Below, piece by piece: positions 41,792 to 52,314 of a stretch of 64,000 nucleotides of DNA. Position 1 is the stretch's first letter. Each line of letters opens with the position of its first letter. Origin of the DNA: Streptomyces sp. NBC_01689 (GTDB taxonomy: Bacteria > Actinomycetota > Actinomycetes > Streptomycetales > Streptomycetaceae); assembly GCF_036250675.1 (NCBI RefSeq), contig NZ_CP109592.1:4464001-4528000 (forward strand). The letters are read 5' to 3'. The notes under the pieces are model-generated. The model saw only the letters and a program-made list of their open reading frames with translations, was not told the origin of the DNA and did not search any database. Made by a program: the position numbers and the translations under genes.

Positions 41792-43173
41792 GCGTTCACC
41801 TCCGTGTGCTTGTCCGCCCAGGCCGTCGACCTGGCCGGGTCGAAGGGGCAGCCGCGGCCCGTGATGTGCTGCTCGTACTCCTCACGGAAGTACTTGAGCG
41901 AGGAGAAGATCGGCGAGGCGGCACCGTCGCCGAGGGCGCAGAACGACTTGCCGTTGATGTTGTCGGCGATGTCGCCCAGCTTGTCGAGGTCGGACATGAC
42001 GCCCTTGCCGGCCTCGATGTCGCGCAGCAACTGCACGAGCCAGTAGGTCCCTTCGCGGCACGGGGTGCACTTGCCGCAGGACTCGTGCGCGTAGAACTCG
42101 GTCCACCGGGTGACCGCACGGACGACGCAGGTCGTCTCGTCGAAGCACTGGAGCGCCTTGGTGCCGAGCATGGAACCGGCGGCGCCCACGCCTTCGTAGT
42201 CGAGCGGGACGTCGAGGTGTTCCTCGGTGAACATGGGGGTCGAGGAGCCGCCCGGCGTCCAGAACTTCAGCCGGTGTCCCGCGCGCATCCCGCCGCTCAT
42301 GTCGAGGAGCTGGCGGAGCGTGATGCCGAGCGGGGCCTCGTACTGGCCGGGGCTGGTGACGTGGCCGCTGAGCGAGTAGAGCGTGAAGCCCGGGGACTTC
42401 TCGCTCCCCATCGACCTGAACCATTCCTTGCCTTTGTGCAGGATTGCGGGAACTGACGCGATCGATTCGACGTTGTTCACGACAGTGGGGCACGCATAGA
42501 GCCCTGCGACGGCTGGGAAAGGGGGACGGAGCCGCGGTTGACCACGGCGGCCTTCGAGCGAGTCGAGCAGCGCGGTCTCCTCACCGCAGATGTACGCGCC
42601 CGCGCCCGCGTGCACGGTGAGCTGCAGGTCGAGGCCACTGCCCAGGATGTTCTCGCCGAGGTAGCCCGCCTCGTACGCCTCGCGTACGGCTTCGTGCAAC
42701 CGCCGCAGCACGGGGACCACTTCACCGCGCAGATAGATGAACGCATGCGAAGACCGGATGGCGTAACACGCGATCACGATGCCCTCGATGAGGCTGTGCG
42801 GGTTCGCGAAGAGGAGTGGGATGTCCTTGCAGGTCCCCGGCTCCGATTCGTCGGCGTTGACAACTAGATAGTGGGGTTTTCCGTCGCCCTGCGGAATGAA
42901 CTGCCATTTCATTCCGGTGGGGAATCCCGCGCCGCCCCGGCCGCGCAGACCTGAGTCCTTGACGTACGCGATCAGGTCGTCCGGCGACATGGCCAGGGCC
43001 TTGCGCAGTCCCTCGTACCCCTCGTGCCTCCGGTAGACGTCGAGGGTCCAGGACTCCTCCTCGTCCCAGAAGGCCGACAGCACAGGTGCGAGCAGCTTCT
43101 CGGGGCTGGTCCCGCCGTCACGCTCGAACGCGCTCGCGCGGGCGGTGCCCCCGTTCTCAGGTGCCAACGTCAT
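41788..43173 (-). CDS. nuoF: NADH-quinone oxidoreductase subunit F
   Basis: This 461-aa subunit is the FMN- and NADH-binding entry point. Motifs are [13 protein letters not shown] (NADH), [31 protein letters not shown] (FMN), TVVNNVES, and the N3 cluster [12 protein letters not shown] with a fourth Cys in SFCALGDG. The ATG at 43171-43173 overlaps the nuoE stop by one base (TGATG). Two stretches (about 42410-42500 and 42825-42900) use AT-ending codons rare in this genome (TAT, CTA, GTT, AAA, GAA), unlike the rest of the operon. Confidence 0.96.
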   Translation of the reverse strand: MTLAPENGGTARASAFERDGGTSPEKLLAPVLSAFWDEEESWTLDVYRRHEGYEGLRKALAMSPDDLIAYVKDSGLRGRGGAGFPTGMKWQFIPQGDGKPHYLVVNADESEPGTCKDIPLLFANPHSLIEGIVIACYAIRSSHAFIYLRGEVVPVLRRLHEAVREAYEAGYLGENILGSGLDLQLTVHAGAGAYICGEETALLDSLEGRRGQPRLRPPFPAVAGLYACPTVVNNVESIASVPAILHKGKEWFRSMGSEKSPGFTLYSLSGHVTSPGQYEAPLGITLRQLLDMSGGMRAGHRLKFWTPGGSSTPMFTEEHLDVPLDYEGVGAAGSMLGTKALQCFDETTCVVRAVTRWTEFYAHESCGKCTPCREGTYWLVQLLRDIEAGKGVMSDLDKLGDIADNINGKSFCALGDGAASPIFSSLKYFREEYEQHITGRGCPFDPARSTAWADKHTEVNA

Positions 43174-44015
43174 CACTCCCCCTCCTCGGCTGTGGGACCC
43201 GCCGGGTGCGACGGATCGGAGGCCGACGTGTCCTGCGGCGCGTCGTGCGAGCTGAGGTGCTCGGCCGGCGGCTGGTCCTGCGGAGCGCCTCCGCCGCGCG
43301 GATGGACCACGCGTGCGGCGCCACTCTCCCCCTTGGCCAGGCGCAGGCCGATCAGCGAGGCGGGGCCCGCGCCGCCGCTCGCCTCGACGGCACCGGGGCG
43401 CTCGTCGGGGAAGCCCGCCAGGATCCGGGCGGTGTCCTTGAAGGTGCAGAGGGGGGCGCCACGGGTGGGCTCGACCACCGCTCCCGCGCGCAGCTCGTCG
43501 ACGAGGCGCTTCGCGGAGTCCACGGTCTGGTTGTCGAAGAACTCCCAGTTGACCATCACGACGGGTGCGAAGTCGCAGGCCGCGTTGCACTCGATGTGTT
43601 CGAGGGTGACCTTGCCGTCACCGGTGGTCTCGCCGTTGCCGACGCCGAGGTGGTCCTGCAGGGCCTCGAAGATGGCGTCGCCGCCCATGACCGCGCACAG
43701 GGTGTTGGTGCACACCCCCACCTGGTAGTCACCGCTCGGCTTGCGCCGGTACATCGAGTAGAAGGTCGCGACCGCGGTGACCTCGGCGGTGGTCAGGCTC
43801 AGCACGTCCGCGCAGAACTGCATCCCCGTGCGCGTGACATGGCCCTCCTCCGACTGCACGAGGTGCAGCAACGGCAGGAGCGCCGAGCGGGAGTCCGGAT
43901 AGCGCGCGACGATCTCGCGCGCGTCCGCCTCCAGCCGGGTCCGAACGTCGTCCGGGTAGTCGGGCGCGGGCAGTCGGGGCATGCCCAGGCTGACGCCCTC
44001 GGGGGTGGTGGTCAC
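43173..44015 (-). CDS. nuoE: NADH-quinone oxidoreductase subunit E
   Basis: This 280-aa thioredoxin-fold subunit carries [2Fe-2S] cluster N1a, with ligands C102, C107, C143 and C147 (VCTNTLC and CNAAC). The N-terminal helical bundle is typical ([22 protein letters not shown]). About 80 residues after 200 are a disordered acidic/Gly-rich tail (ending [15 protein letters not shown]), making it longer than E. coli NuoE (166 aa). The GTG at 44013-44015 overlaps the nuoD stop. Confidence 0.95.
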   Translation of the reverse strand: MTTTPEGVSLGMPRLPAPDYPDDVRTRLEADAREIVARYPDSRSALLPLLHLVQSEEGHVTRTGMQFCADVLSLTTAEVTAVATFYSMYRRKPSGDYQVGVCTNTLCAVMGGDAIFEALQDHLGVGNGETTGDGKVTLEHIECNAACDFAPVVMVNWEFFDNQTVDSAKRLVDELRAGAVVEPTRGAPLCTFKDTARILAGFPDERPGAVEASGGAGPASLIGLRLAKGESGAARVVHPRGGGAPQDQPPAEHLSSHDAPQDTSASDPSHPAGPTAEEGE

Positions 44016-45346
44016 CGGTCGACGCCTCCCATCACGGGGTCGATGGACGCGACGGCGACGATGACGTCGGCGACCTGGCCGCCCTCGCACATCGCCGCCA
44101 TGGCCTGCAGGTTGGTGAAGGACGGGTCCCGGAAGTGGACCCGGTAGGGCCGGGTGCCTCCGTCGGAGACGGCGTGCACCCCGAGCTCGCCCTTGGGCGA
44201 CTCGACGGCCGCGTACGCCTGGCCCGGCGGGACGCGGAAGCCCTCGGTCACCAGCTTGAAGTGGTGGATGAGGGCCTCCATGGAGGTGCCCATGATGTTC
44301 TTGATGTGGTCCAGGGAGTTGCCCAGACCGTCGGGGCCGAGCGCGAGCTGCGCGGGCCAGGCGATCTTCTTGTCGGCGACCATGACCGGGCCCGGCTGCA
44401 GCCGGTCCAGGCACTGTTCGACGATGTGCAGCGACTGGCGCATCTCCTCCAGGCGGATCAGGAAGCGCCCGTAGGAGTCGCAGGTGTCGGCGGTCGGGAT
44501 CTCGAAGTCGTACGTCTCGTAGCCGCAGTACGGCTGGGACTTGCGCAGGTCGTGCGGCAGGCCGGCCGAGCGCAGGACGGGTCCGGTGGCGCCGAGGGCC
44601 ATGCAGCCGGCCAGATCGAGGTAGCCGACGTCCTGCATACGGGCCTTGAAGATGGGGTTCCCGGTGGCGAGCTTGTCGTACTCGGGGAGGTTCTTCGTCA
44701 TCTTCTTCACGAACTCGCGGATCTGGTCCACCGCGCCGGGCGGCAGGTCCTGGGCGAGTCCGCCGGGGCGGATGTACGCGTGGTTCATCCGCAGGCCGGT
44801 GATCAGCTCGTAGATGTCGAGGATCAGTTCACGGTCGCGGAAGCCGTAGATCATGATCGTGGTGGCGCCGAGCTCCATGCCGCCGGTGGCGATGCACACC
44901 AGGTGGGAGGAGAGCCGGTTCAGCTCCATCAGGAGCACACGGATGATCGAGGCGCGGTCCGGGATCTGGTCCTCGATGCCGAGGAGTTTCTCGACCGCGA
45001 GGCAGTACGCCGTCTCGTTGAAGAACGGCGTCAGGTAGTCCATCCGCGTCACGAACGTGGTGCCCTGGGTCCACGTGCGGAATTCGAGGTTCTTCTCGAT
45101 GCCGGTGTGGAGGTAGCCGATACCGCAGCGGGCCTCGGTGACCGTCTCGCCGTCGATCTCCAGGATGAGCCGGAGCACGCCGTGCGTGGACGGGTGCTGC
45201 GGGCCCATGTTGACGATGATGCGTTCGTCGTCGGACTTCGCCGCGGACTGCGCGATCTCGTCCCAGTCGCCGCCGGTGACGGTGTAGACGGTGCCCTCGG
45301 TCGTCTCGCGGGCGGATGCGGCAGAAGAAGGGGTCTGCGTGCTCAT
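44012..45346 (-). CDS. nuoD: NADH-quinone oxidoreductase subunit D
   Basis: This 444-aa subunit (49-kDa family) forms the quinone site with NuoB. The quinone-binding loop [14 protein letters not shown] is intact, as are [32 protein letters not shown] and [15 protein letters not shown]. It descends from the hydrogenase large subunit but lacks Ni ligands, as normal. The ATG at 45344-45346 overlaps the nuoC stop (ATGA). It is a separate protein, not fused to NuoC. Confidence 0.96.
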   Translation of the reverse strand: MSTQTPSSAASARETTEGTVYTVTGGDWDEIAQSAAKSDDERIIVNMGPQHPSTHGVLRLILEIDGETVTEARCGIGYLHTGIEKNLEFRTWTQGTTFVTRMDYLTPFFNETAYCLAVEKLLGIEDQIPDRASIIRVLLMELNRLSSHLVCIATGGMELGATTIMIYGFRDRELILDIYELITGLRMNHAYIRPGGLAQDLPPGAVDQIREFVKKMTKNLPEYDKLATGNPIFKARMQDVGYLDLAGCMALGATGPVLRSAGLPHDLRKSQPYCGYETYDFEIPTADTCDSYGRFLIRLEEMRQSLHIVEQCLDRLQPGPVMVADKKIAWPAQLALGPDGLGNSLDHIKNIMGTSMEALIHHFKLVTEGFRVPPGQAYAAVESPKGELGVHAVSDGGTRPYRVHFRDPSFTNLQAMAAMCEGGQVADVIVAVASIDPVMGGVDR

Positions 45347-46085
45347 GAGTACGACCTCCGCTGGTCCGGAGCCGGGATCTGGGCGCCCTTGTACTCGATG
45401 GGGATGCCACCGAGGGGATAGTCCTTGCGCTGCGGGTGGCCCTGCCAGTCGTCCGGCATCATGATCCTTGTCAGCGCCGGGTGACCGTCGAAGACCAGGC
45501 CGAAGAAGTCGTACGCCTCGCGCTCGTGCCAGTCGTTCGTCGGATAGACGGGGACGAGCGACGGGACGTGCGGGTCGGCGTCGGGGGCACTGACCTCGAC
45601 GCGGATCAGCCGGTTGTGGGTGATCGAGCGCAGGTGGTAGACGGCGTGCAGCTCGCGGCCCTTGTCGCCGGGGTAGTGCACTCCGCTCACGCCCGTGCAC
45701 AGTTCGAAGCGGAGGGCCGGGTCGTCACGGAGGGTCTGGGCGACCCTGACCAGGTACTCGCGTTCGATGTGGAAGGTGATCTCGTCGCGGTCGACGATCG
45801 TCTTCTCGATCGCGTTCTCGGGGACGAGTCCCTGTTCCTCCAGGGCGCCCTCCAGCTCGTCGGCGACCTCGTCGAACCAGCCGCCGTAGGGACGGGAGGC
45901 AGGGCCCGGCAGCCGGACGGAGCGGACCAGGCCGCCGTAGCCGGAGGTGTCGCCCCCGTTGTCGGCGCCGAACATGCCGCGCTGGACGCGGATCTCCTCA
46001 CCGCCGTCGCCGCGCTGGCCGGGGAGGTTGGACGCGCCGAGGTCCTTCTCCGGGTTCACGCCGTTGCCGGCGCCGTTCGCGTCGC

Positions 46086-46089
<4 letters not shown>
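45343..46089 (-). CDS. nuoC: NADH-quinone oxidoreductase subunit C
   Basis: This 248-aa subunit has a Gly/Asn/Asp-rich N-terminus (1-65) before the conserved domain. The signature [19 protein letters not shown] with DGHP precedes [23 protein letters not shown]. It differs from the partial NuoC2 at the left edge in length and sequence. GTG 46087-46089 overlaps the nuoB stop. Confidence 0.95.
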
Positions 46090-46640
<551 letters not shown>

Positions 46641-46653
46641 GCTTAATGGCCCC

Positions 46654-47013
46654 TCAGTCCCATTCCAGGCCGCCGCGCCGCCATACGTACGCGTACGCGA
46701 CGAAGACGGTGAGCACGAAGAGCAGCATCTCCACGAGCCCGAAAACACCCAGGGCGTCGAAGGTGACGGCCCAGGGGTAGAGGAAGACGATCTCGATGTC
46801 GAAGACGATGAAGAGCATCGCCGTCAGGTAGTACTTGATCGGGAAGCGCCCGCCGCCGGCCGGCGTGGGGGTCGGCTCGATACCGCACTCGTAAGCCTCG
46901 AGCTTGGCCCGGTTGTATCGCTTTGGACCGATAAGCGTGGCCATGACCACGGAGAAGATCGCAAAGCCTGCCCCGAGGGCTCCCAGTACGAGGATCGGCG
47001 CATACGCGTTCAC
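46654..47013 (-). CDS. nuoA: NADH-quinone oxidoreductase subunit A
   Basis: This 119-aa first subunit of the operon has three helices and the conserved loop [20 protein letters not shown], then [13 protein letters not shown] and [22 protein letters not shown] 47011-47013 is chosen because GAGGAG lies about 5 bp upstream. A Rex-like operator is 108 bp upstream, suggesting control of the whole operon by NADH/NAD+. Confidence 0.95.
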   Translation of the reverse strand: MNAYAPILVLGALGAGFAIFSVVMATLIGPKRYNRAKLEAYECGIEPTPTPAGGGRFPIKYYLTAMLFIVFDIEIVFLYPWAVTFDALGVFGLVEMLLFVLTVFVAYAYVWRRGGLEWD

Positions 47014-47120
47014 GCTCCTCGCTCCTCTCAGTCGGCACTGACTGCTGGCGGTTGCGTCGGGCCGGTATCGCCGCCCACGCGTCCCGCGAACCCCGTGCGT
47101 CCCGACGAAGATCGCGTACA

Positions 47121-47136
47121 TGTGAAGCAGGTCACA
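47121..47136. promoter_or_regulatory. Rex-like operator upstream of nuoA
   Basis: TGTGAAGCAGGTCACA matches the Streptomyces Rex operator (TGTGAACGCGTTCACA) at 12 of 16 positions, with both outer half-sites intact. Rex represses respiratory genes at low NADH/NAD+, and nuo operons are known family targets. It lies 108 bp upstream of the nuoA start. Confidence 0.68.
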
Positions 47137-47555
47137 AGCCCAACTGCCACGCATCCTATGCCCGCCGGTCTGTGATCTGCGACACGGGGTATTGCACTAG
47201 CTTTGTGATCTCCACCACCTGACGAACGATCATGAAGTCGGATGAGCGGTGATCTTCACACGCGAAGCGTCCGCACGGTCACCAGAGGTGACATTTCCGC
47301 AAGTCACCCCAGGTCCGAGGTGACGTCTCCATATCAAGAGACTTCCTCCGCATGCAAATTGGCGATGGACGGGAAGGCTTGATAGAGGAGCTCGTTCACA
47401 CGTCGGAGGGAGGCGTGTGGACGGATGTGGACGACCTTCGCGCGTGCACGCGTTCACGAGCGGCCGGCGTTCGCGATCCACGCGCGGGGCGTCGGGGATC
47501 TACGCGCGGGGCATTCGGGATCTACGCGCGGGGCACGCCGCTCCTGAGACGCCCC

Positions 47556-47571
47556 TGTGACCTGTGACACA
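47556..47571. promoter_or_regulatory. Crp-like site upstream of the NlpC/P60 gene
   Basis: TGTGACCTGTGACACA fits TGTGA-N6-TCACA at 9 of 10 positions and the Streptomyces form GTG-N6-GNCAC exactly. It lies about 240 bp upstream of the hydrolase start. Confidence 0.5.
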
Positions 47572-47809
47572 TCTGTCTATGCGCCAGATAAGCGGGGCTT
47601 GGCCACCGGCCGCAACCAGTGGTAGGCGCAGGGCAATTCGGGCGAATCACAGAAACAGCATGATCACAGGCTTGATCATCCCTGTCCGCAATGCCCGTTA
47701 CGGCGTCAATAAGGAGTGACGCGCACCGGATTCGGCCGCGGATTGAACAACTGTGGCGCACCACACGTTTCTTGAAGGTATGAGGGAGCCCCTGATACCG
47801 GTTGTACCC

Positions 47810-48619
47810 ATGTCCCACACCGCTCACATACGTAGCCACCGGAAGCCCCGCCGCAACGCGTCGACGCTCGCGATGCGCGCCGGAGTTGCCGGTGGCGTTC
47901 TCAGCACCCTGGCCGTAGCCGGTGCGGCCGGTTCTGCGAGCGCGGCCGAGCCCGTGACGCAGACCCTTGAACTGCCGACCCTGACGGCCGACCTCGCGAC
48001 CCAGGTCGCCCAGTCCGCGGACGCCACCCAGCAGGCCGCGGCGAACTACGAGTTGCAGGCCGAGCGCGACGCGGCCGCCGCAAAGGCCGCGAAGCAGGCC
48101 AAGGCGGACCTCGCCGACGCCAAGAAGAAGGCGGAGGCCAAGAAGAAGGCCGAGGCCGCGCGCAAGGCCGCCGCCGAACAGGCGGCCTCGCGTTCCGCCG
48201 CGCGGACCACCCTGTCCGCCTCGGCCTCCACCTCCACGGCCTCGACCGTCTCGGCGCCGGCCAGCGGCAGCGTCGCGACCGTCATCGCCTTCCTCAAGGC
48301 GCAGGTCGGTGACGCCTACGTGATGGGCGGGACGGGCCCCAACGCCTGGGACTGCTCCGGTCTGGTGCAGGCCGCGTTCAAGCAGGTCGGTGTCGACCTG
48401 CCGCGCGTCTCGCAGGACCAGTCGACGTCCGGTACGCCGGTCTCGCTGTCCAACGTCCAGGTCGGCGACATCCTCTACTGGGGTTCGGCCGGTTCGGCCT
48501 ACCACGTGGGCGTGTACATCGGTAACGGGCAGTACCTGGACGCCGCCAACCCCTCCAAGGGCGTGGTCATCCAGAACCTTTCGGGCTACCCGGCCACCGG
48601 CGCGGTCCGCGTTCTCTGA
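47810..48619 (+). CDS. Secreted NlpC/P60 cell-wall endopeptidase
   Basis: This 269-aa protein has a long Arg-containing signal peptide (cut near SASAAEP, about residue 44-47). A helical Ala/Lys-rich coiled-coil region of about 75-130 follows (AKKKAEAKKKAEAARKAA), then a Ser/Thr linker and the C-terminal NlpC/P60 domain. The catalytic cysteine is C182 (AWDCSGLVQAAF) and the His is H232 (AYHVGVYIG). The coiled coil probably occludes the active site until activation, as in RipA-type enzymes. The ATG at 47810 lacks a clear ribosome site; an ATG at 47780 is in frame. No ydaO riboswitch was seen upstream. Confidence 0.9.
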   Translation: MSHTAHIRSHRKPRRNASTLAMRAGVAGGVLSTLAVAGAAGSASAAEPVTQTLELPTLTADLATQVAQSADATQQAAANYELQAERDAAAAKAAKQAKADLADAKKKAEAKKKAEAARKAAAEQAASRSAARTTLSASASTSTASTVSAPASGSVATVIAFLKAQVGDAYVMGGTGPNAWDCSGLVQAAFKQVGVDLPRVSQDQSTSGTPVSLSNVQVGDILYWGSAGSAYHVGVYIGNGQYLDAANPSKGVVIQNLSGYPATGAVRVL

Positions 48620-48651
48620 GCCGCACCCGCCCGCGAAGTCCTACGGCTTGA

Positions 48652-48677
48652 GGGCCGCCGCCTGAGGGCGGCGGCCC
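48652..48677 (+). terminator. Terminator hairpin of the NlpC/P60 gene
   Basis: Perfect 11-bp arms (GGGCCGCCGCC and complement) around TGAG, starting 33 bp after the stop codon. Confidence 0.75.
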
Positions 48678-49136
48678 CCGTCGTCGTGTCCGCGGGAGTG
48701 CCCTCGGGCCCGTTCGGGCCTCAGAAGGCCTCAGAAGGCCTCGGAGAGGCCTCACAGGGGCTTCACAGCGGCGGGTCCACGGCAGCCGTTCACGGTGACG
48801 GGAAGAGCCTGCCGACGGCGGCCGTCGTCCGCTGGCCACCGCGGAGCGCCTCCGCGGCCCTCGCGGGATGCGCCCTGCCACCGGGCGGACGGCGGCGCGC
48901 CCGGCGCCCTTTCAGATCGCGGAGCCCCCGTGCCCCGGTCCCCCGTGCTCCCCGGTCCCCCTGCTTCCCGATCCCCCGTGCCTCCGTATCCCGGCGGGCC
49001 CGGACACACCTTCAGGGCCAACGCGCGGCCGCGCACCCGGTCCCCCGCCGGCCCCGCACCCGTGGAACCGCCCCGGCGTCCCCCGTCGCGCCGGTCCCGC
49101 GGCTCGAAGAGCGCCGCGGGACCCGCGGACCCGGCC
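48678..49136. other. Intergenic region with low-complexity repeats
   Basis: The rest of the gap to the reductase gene has no supported gene. GGCCTCAGAA-type repeats occur at 48717-48760 and CCCCGGTCCCCC-type repeats at 48930-49000. Both are short and degenerate. Confidence 0.4.
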
Positions 49137-50432
49137 TCAGGCCTTCGGGGCCACCTTCGACAGGCCGTTGATGATCCGGTCCATCGCGTCGCCGCCGGTC
49201 GGGTCCGTCAGGTTCGCCAGCATCTTGAGGGTGAACTTCATCAGCAGGGGATGGGTCAGACCGCGCTGCGTCGCGATCTTCATGACCTTCGGGTTGCCGA
49301 TCAGCTTCACGAACGCGCGGCCGAGCGTGTAATAGCCGCCGTAGGTGTCCTTGAGGACGCGGGGGTAGCGCTGGAGGGCCAGCTCGCGCTGCGAGGGGGT
49401 CGAGCGGGCGTGGGCCTGGACGATGACGTCCGCGGCGATCTGCCCGGACTCCATGGCATACGCGATGCCCTCGCCGTTGAAGGGGTTCACCAGACCGCCG
49501 GCGTCGCCGACCAGCAACAACCCCTTCGTGTAGTGCGGCTGGCGGTTGAAGGCCATCGGGAGGGCCGCGCCGCGGATCGGGCCGGTCATGTTCTCGGGGG
49601 TGTAGCCCCAGTCCTCCGGCATCGAGGCGCACCAGGCCTTCAGGACCTCGCGCCAGTCCAGCTCCTTGAAGGAGTCGGAGGTGTTGAGCACACCGAGGCC
49701 GACGTTGGACGTCCCGTCGCCCATGCCGAAGATCCAGCCGTAGCCGGGCAGCAGACGGTCCTCGGGGCCCCGGCGGTCCCACAGTTCCAGCCAGGACTCC
49801 AGGTAGTCGTCCTCGTGGCGCGGCGAGGTGAAGTACGTACGGACCGCGACGCCCATCGGGCGGTCCTCGCGGCGGTGCAGACCCATCGCCAGCGAGAGAC
49901 GGGTGGAGTTGCCGTCGGCCGCGACGACCAGCGGAGCGTGGAAGGTGACTTCCCGCTTCTCCCCCGAGTCCCCGAGCTTGGCGTGCACGCCCGTGATGCG
50001 GCCCGTGCGGTCGTCGATGATCGGGGCACCGACGTTGCAGCGCTCGAACAGCCGCGCGCCCGCCTTCTGCGCCTGCCGTGCCAGCTGCTCGTCGAAGTCG
50101 TCGCGCTTGCGGACGAGTCCGTAGTCCGGGTACGAGGCGAGATCCGGCCAGTCGAGCTGGAGGCGGACACCGCCACCGATGATGCGCAGTCCCTTGTTCC
50201 GGAGCCAGCCGGCCTCTTCGGAGATGTCGATGCCCATCGACACGAGCTGCTTGGTCGCGCGCGGGGTCAGCCCGTCACCGCAGACCTTCTCCCGGGGAAA
50301 GGCGGTCTTCTCCAGGAGCAGGACGTCGAGACCGGCCTTCGCCAGGTAGTAGGCGGTCGTGGAACCGGCTGGCCCAGCCCCGACGACGATCACATCTGCG
50401 GTGTTTTCGGAGAGGGGTTGGGGCTCGGTCAC
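49137..50432 (-). CDS. Geranylgeranyl-reductase-family FAD enzyme (MenJ-like menaquinone reductase candidate)
   Basis: This 431-aa FAD-dependent reductase has an N-terminal dinucleotide fold (DVIVVGAGPAGSTTAYYLAKAG), CGDGLTPRATKQLVSMG, VVAADGNSTRLSLAMGL, and the second flavin motif LLVGDAGGLVNPFNGEGIAYAM with ESG. The family saturates prenyl double bonds; mycobacterial MenJ reduces menaquinone. The context of mqn and nuo genes favours menaquinone here, though archaeal-type lipids or chlorophyll are other family substrates. The GTG at 50430-50432 has GGGGAGA upstream; an ATG at 50483 would add MSSARQHADFESWGDPA. Confidence 0.85.
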   Translation of the reverse strand: MTEPQPLSENTADVIVVGAGPAGSTTAYYLAKAGLDVLLLEKTAFPREKVCGDGLTPRATKQLVSMGIDISEEAGWLRNKGLRIIGGGVRLQLDWPDLASYPDYGLVRKRDDFDEQLARQAQKAGARLFERCNVGAPIIDDRTGRITGVHAKLGDSGEKREVTFHAPLVVAADGNSTRLSLAMGLHRREDRPMGVAVRTYFTSPRHEDDYLESWLELWDRRGPEDRLLPGYGWIFGMGDGTSNVGLGVLNTSDSFKELDWREVLKAWCASMPEDWGYTPENMTGPIRGAALPMAFNRQPHYTKGLLLVGDAGGLVNPFNGEGIAYAMESGQIAADVIVQAHARSTPSQRELALQRYPRVLKDTYGGYYTLGRAFVKLIGNPKVMKIATQRGLTHPLLMKFTLKMLANLTDPTGGDAMDRIINGLSKVAPKA

Positions 50433-50531
50433 GGCGGGGTCTCCCCAAGACTCGAAATCTGCGTGCTGACGGGCACTGGACATGGGCAGTCTATGCAGCG
50501 GTACTGATGACCTGGCTGAAGGGCTGCCCCC

Positions 50532-51038
50532 GTGAACCGAGCTCTCCCCGACGTCCGACTCCGCGTTCCCACCGACGAGGACGCGTTCGCCTGGCACCGG
50601 ATCTTCGCCGACCCGGAGGTCATGGCGTTCCACGGCGGCCGGGCGGCCGAGTTGTCCGTGTACGAGGAGCTCACCGCGCGGCAGCGGCGGCACGACGCGG
50701 AGCTCGGGTTCTGCCTGTGGACGATGGTGGACCCGGAGGGCGAGGTGCTCGGTTTCACGGGCGCGCAGCCGTGGCCGGGCGAGTGGGGGCCCCGGGGTGA
50801 GATCGAGATCGGCTGGCGGCTCGGACGCGCGCACTGGGGCAAGGGCTACGTCACCGCGGCCGCGCTGACCACCCTGGAGCGGGTGCGGGCGGCCGGCGTC
50901 GCCCGGGTCGTGGCCATGGTCAGACCCGCCAACGAACGCTCCATCGCCGTCACCCGGCGCGTGGGCATGGAACTGTCCGAGGTCTTCGCCTATCCCCGGC
51001 CGGAGGACGCCGCGCACTGCTACCGGCTCACCCTCTGA
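50532..51038 (+). CDS. GNAT-family acetyltransferase (RimJ/RimL-like)
   Basis: This 168-aa protein has the GNAT beta4/alpha3 motif IGWRLGRAHWGKGYVTAAAL and the C-terminal ANERSIAVTRRVGMELSEVF. It acetylates an unknown amine, in the family either ribosomal protein N-termini or small molecules. GTG start at 50532. It is divergent from the reductase, 99 bp away. Confidence 0.88.
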   Translation: MNRALPDVRLRVPTDEDAFAWHRIFADPEVMAFHGGRAAELSVYEELTARQRRHDAELGFCLWTMVDPEGEVLGFTGAQPWPGEWGPRGEIEIGWRLGRAHWGKGYVTAAALTTLERVRAAGVARVVAMVRPANERSIAVTRRVGMELSEVFAYPRPEDAAHCYRLTL

Positions 51039-51119
51039 CGGCCCGCGCGGCAGCCGTCGACGCCTTCCGCGGGGGACCGGCCGGGGCTTACCCTGCCGGT
51101 ACCGCTGGGGGTGACGTCC

Positions 51120-51464
51120 GTGCGCCTGACACCCGAGACACCCGAAGTGCGCGTACCGCGGCTCGTCGGCCTGATGGCCGTGGACGCGCGGGAGAGGGCC
51201 GAGGCGCGCGGTGTGCTGCTCGCCGCGCCCGACCGGCCCGACTTCGCTCTCACCGTCGTCGACTACGTCGTACGCCAGTACCCGCCGCCCGGTTCCGGGA
51301 TCCCCCGCGGTGCCGTGGTCACCGTGTGGTTCGACCCCGGTGACGCGGAGGGGGGCTCCGGGGTGCGTGAACCGCGGCTGCCGCTCCCGCCGCCGGGAGG
51401 GCTGCGCCGGGAGCTCGAAGAGCCGGGCGACCCGTTCGAGGCGCTGAGAACCGTCAGGCCTTGA
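51120..51464 (+). CDS. Small single-PASTA-domain protein
   Basis: This 114-aa protein has one PASTA-like repeat ([20 protein letters not shown], then [21 protein letters not shown]), a fold that in kinases and PBPs binds peptidoglycan fragments. It has no signal peptide or membrane segment, so its place of action is unclear. The GTG at 51120 has GGGGG eight bases upstream; GTG 51111 adds three residues. It overlaps the convergent menG by 11 bp. Confidence 0.75.
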   Translation: MRLTPETPEVRVPRLVGLMAVDARERAEARGVLLAAPDRPDFALTVVDYVVRQYPPPGSGIPRGAVVTVWFDPGDAEGGSGVREPRLPLPPPGGLRRELEEPGDPFEALRTVRP

Positions 51465-52146
51465 AGCCCCGGTGCAGGGCGACCACGCCACCCGTGAGGT
51501 TCCGCCACGCCGGCTTCGACCAGCCGGCCTTGCGCAGCCGCTCGGCCAGCGCGGGCTGGTCTGGCCACTCCCGGATGGACTCGGCGAGGTACACGTAAGC
51601 GTCGGGGTTGGACGACACCGCGCGGGCGACCGGCGGCAGCGCCCGCATCAGGTACTCGGTGTACACCGTGCGGAAGGGCGCCCAGGTCGGGTGCGAGAAC
51701 TCGCAGATCACGACCCGGCCGCCGGGCTTGGTCACCCGGTACAGCTCGCTCAGCGCCGTGTCGGTGTCCTGGACGTTGCGCAGACCGAAGGAGATCGTCA
51801 CCGCGTCGAAGGTGTCGTCCTTGAAGGGCAGCTTCGTCGCGTCACCGGCGGTCAGCGGCAGCCAGGGGTGGTTCTTCTTGCCGACCCGGAGCATGCCGAG
51901 GGAGAAGTCGCACGGGACGACGTACGCGCCGGTGCGGGCGAAGGGGAGCGACGAGGTCGCGGTGCCGGCCGCCAGGTCCAGGATCTTCTGCGCGGGGCGC
52001 GCGTCGACCGCCTTCGCGACCTCTCTGCGCCACACCCGGTCCTGACCGAGCGACAGCAGGTCGTTCGTCAGGTCGTACCGTTCCGCCACGTCGTCGAACA
52101 TCGAGGCGACTTCGTGCGGCTGCTTGTCCAGGGATGCGCGGGTCAC
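51454..52146 (-). CDS. menG: Demethylmenaquinone methyltransferase
   Basis: This 230-aa SAM-dependent methyltransferase performs the last step of menaquinone synthesis, C-methylation of demethylmenaquinone. The two UbiE/MenG signatures are present ([17 protein letters not shown] and [17 protein letters not shown]), as is SAM motif [13 protein letters not shown] (55-66). The GTG at 52144-52146 gives the family N-terminus ([20 protein letters not shown]). It lies 168 bp after the amidohydrolase-like gene on the same strand, so it may share the mqnC transcript. Its 3' end overlaps the PASTA gene. Confidence 0.95.
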   Translation of the reverse strand: MTRASLDKQPHEVASMFDDVAERYDLTNDLLSLGQDRVWRREVAKAVDARPAQKILDLAAGTATSSLPFARTGAYVVPCDFSLGMLRVGKKNHPWLPLTAGDATKLPFKDDTFDAVTISFGLRNVQDTDTALSELYRVTKPGGRVVICEFSHPTWAPFRTVYTEYLMRALPPVARAVSSNPDAYVYLAESIREWPDQPALAERLRKAGWSKPAWRNLTGGVVALHRGFKA

Positions 52147-52314
52147 GGCCCCATTGTGGCAGCACGGCACGGGCGGTTCTCCGGCACCCGGCCCGTACGC
52201 GGCTCCGGTACCGCCACTCAGGCGAACGCCCCGGCCTCTTCCGGGCGGCCGGGCGACAGAGTTCGGGAGCGTGTGTGTAGGCGTTCGCGGGCCGGGCCGG
52301 GGACATCTGCCTGA

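Larger units (their letters stand above)
47014..47809. other. Divergent regulatory region between nuoA and the NlpC/P60 gene
   Basis: This 796-bp gap has no supported gene. It contains a Rex-like site (47121-47136), a weaker related TGTGA-n-CAC sequence (47171-47186), a Crp-like site (47556-47571) and the perfect inverted repeat ATGATCA-n6-TGATCAT (47660-47679). The 47160-47370 part is AT-richer than average, which fits promoters. Repeated GCGCGGGGC wording near 47480-47535 is of unknown meaning. Confidence 0.5.

Noticed and set aside
47171..47186. TGTGATCTGCGACACG as a second Rex site
   Set aside because: Only about 10 of 16 positions match and the right half-site is broken; mentioned only as a weak relative.
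47753..47809. Upstream extension of the NlpC/P60 protein and a ydaO riboswitch in its leader
   Set aside because: The extension lacks a ribosome site and would precede the signal peptide awkwardly. The leader lacks the conserved GGGTGAA and CCCGAACCCGACAGC blocks that are clear at 24470-24615.
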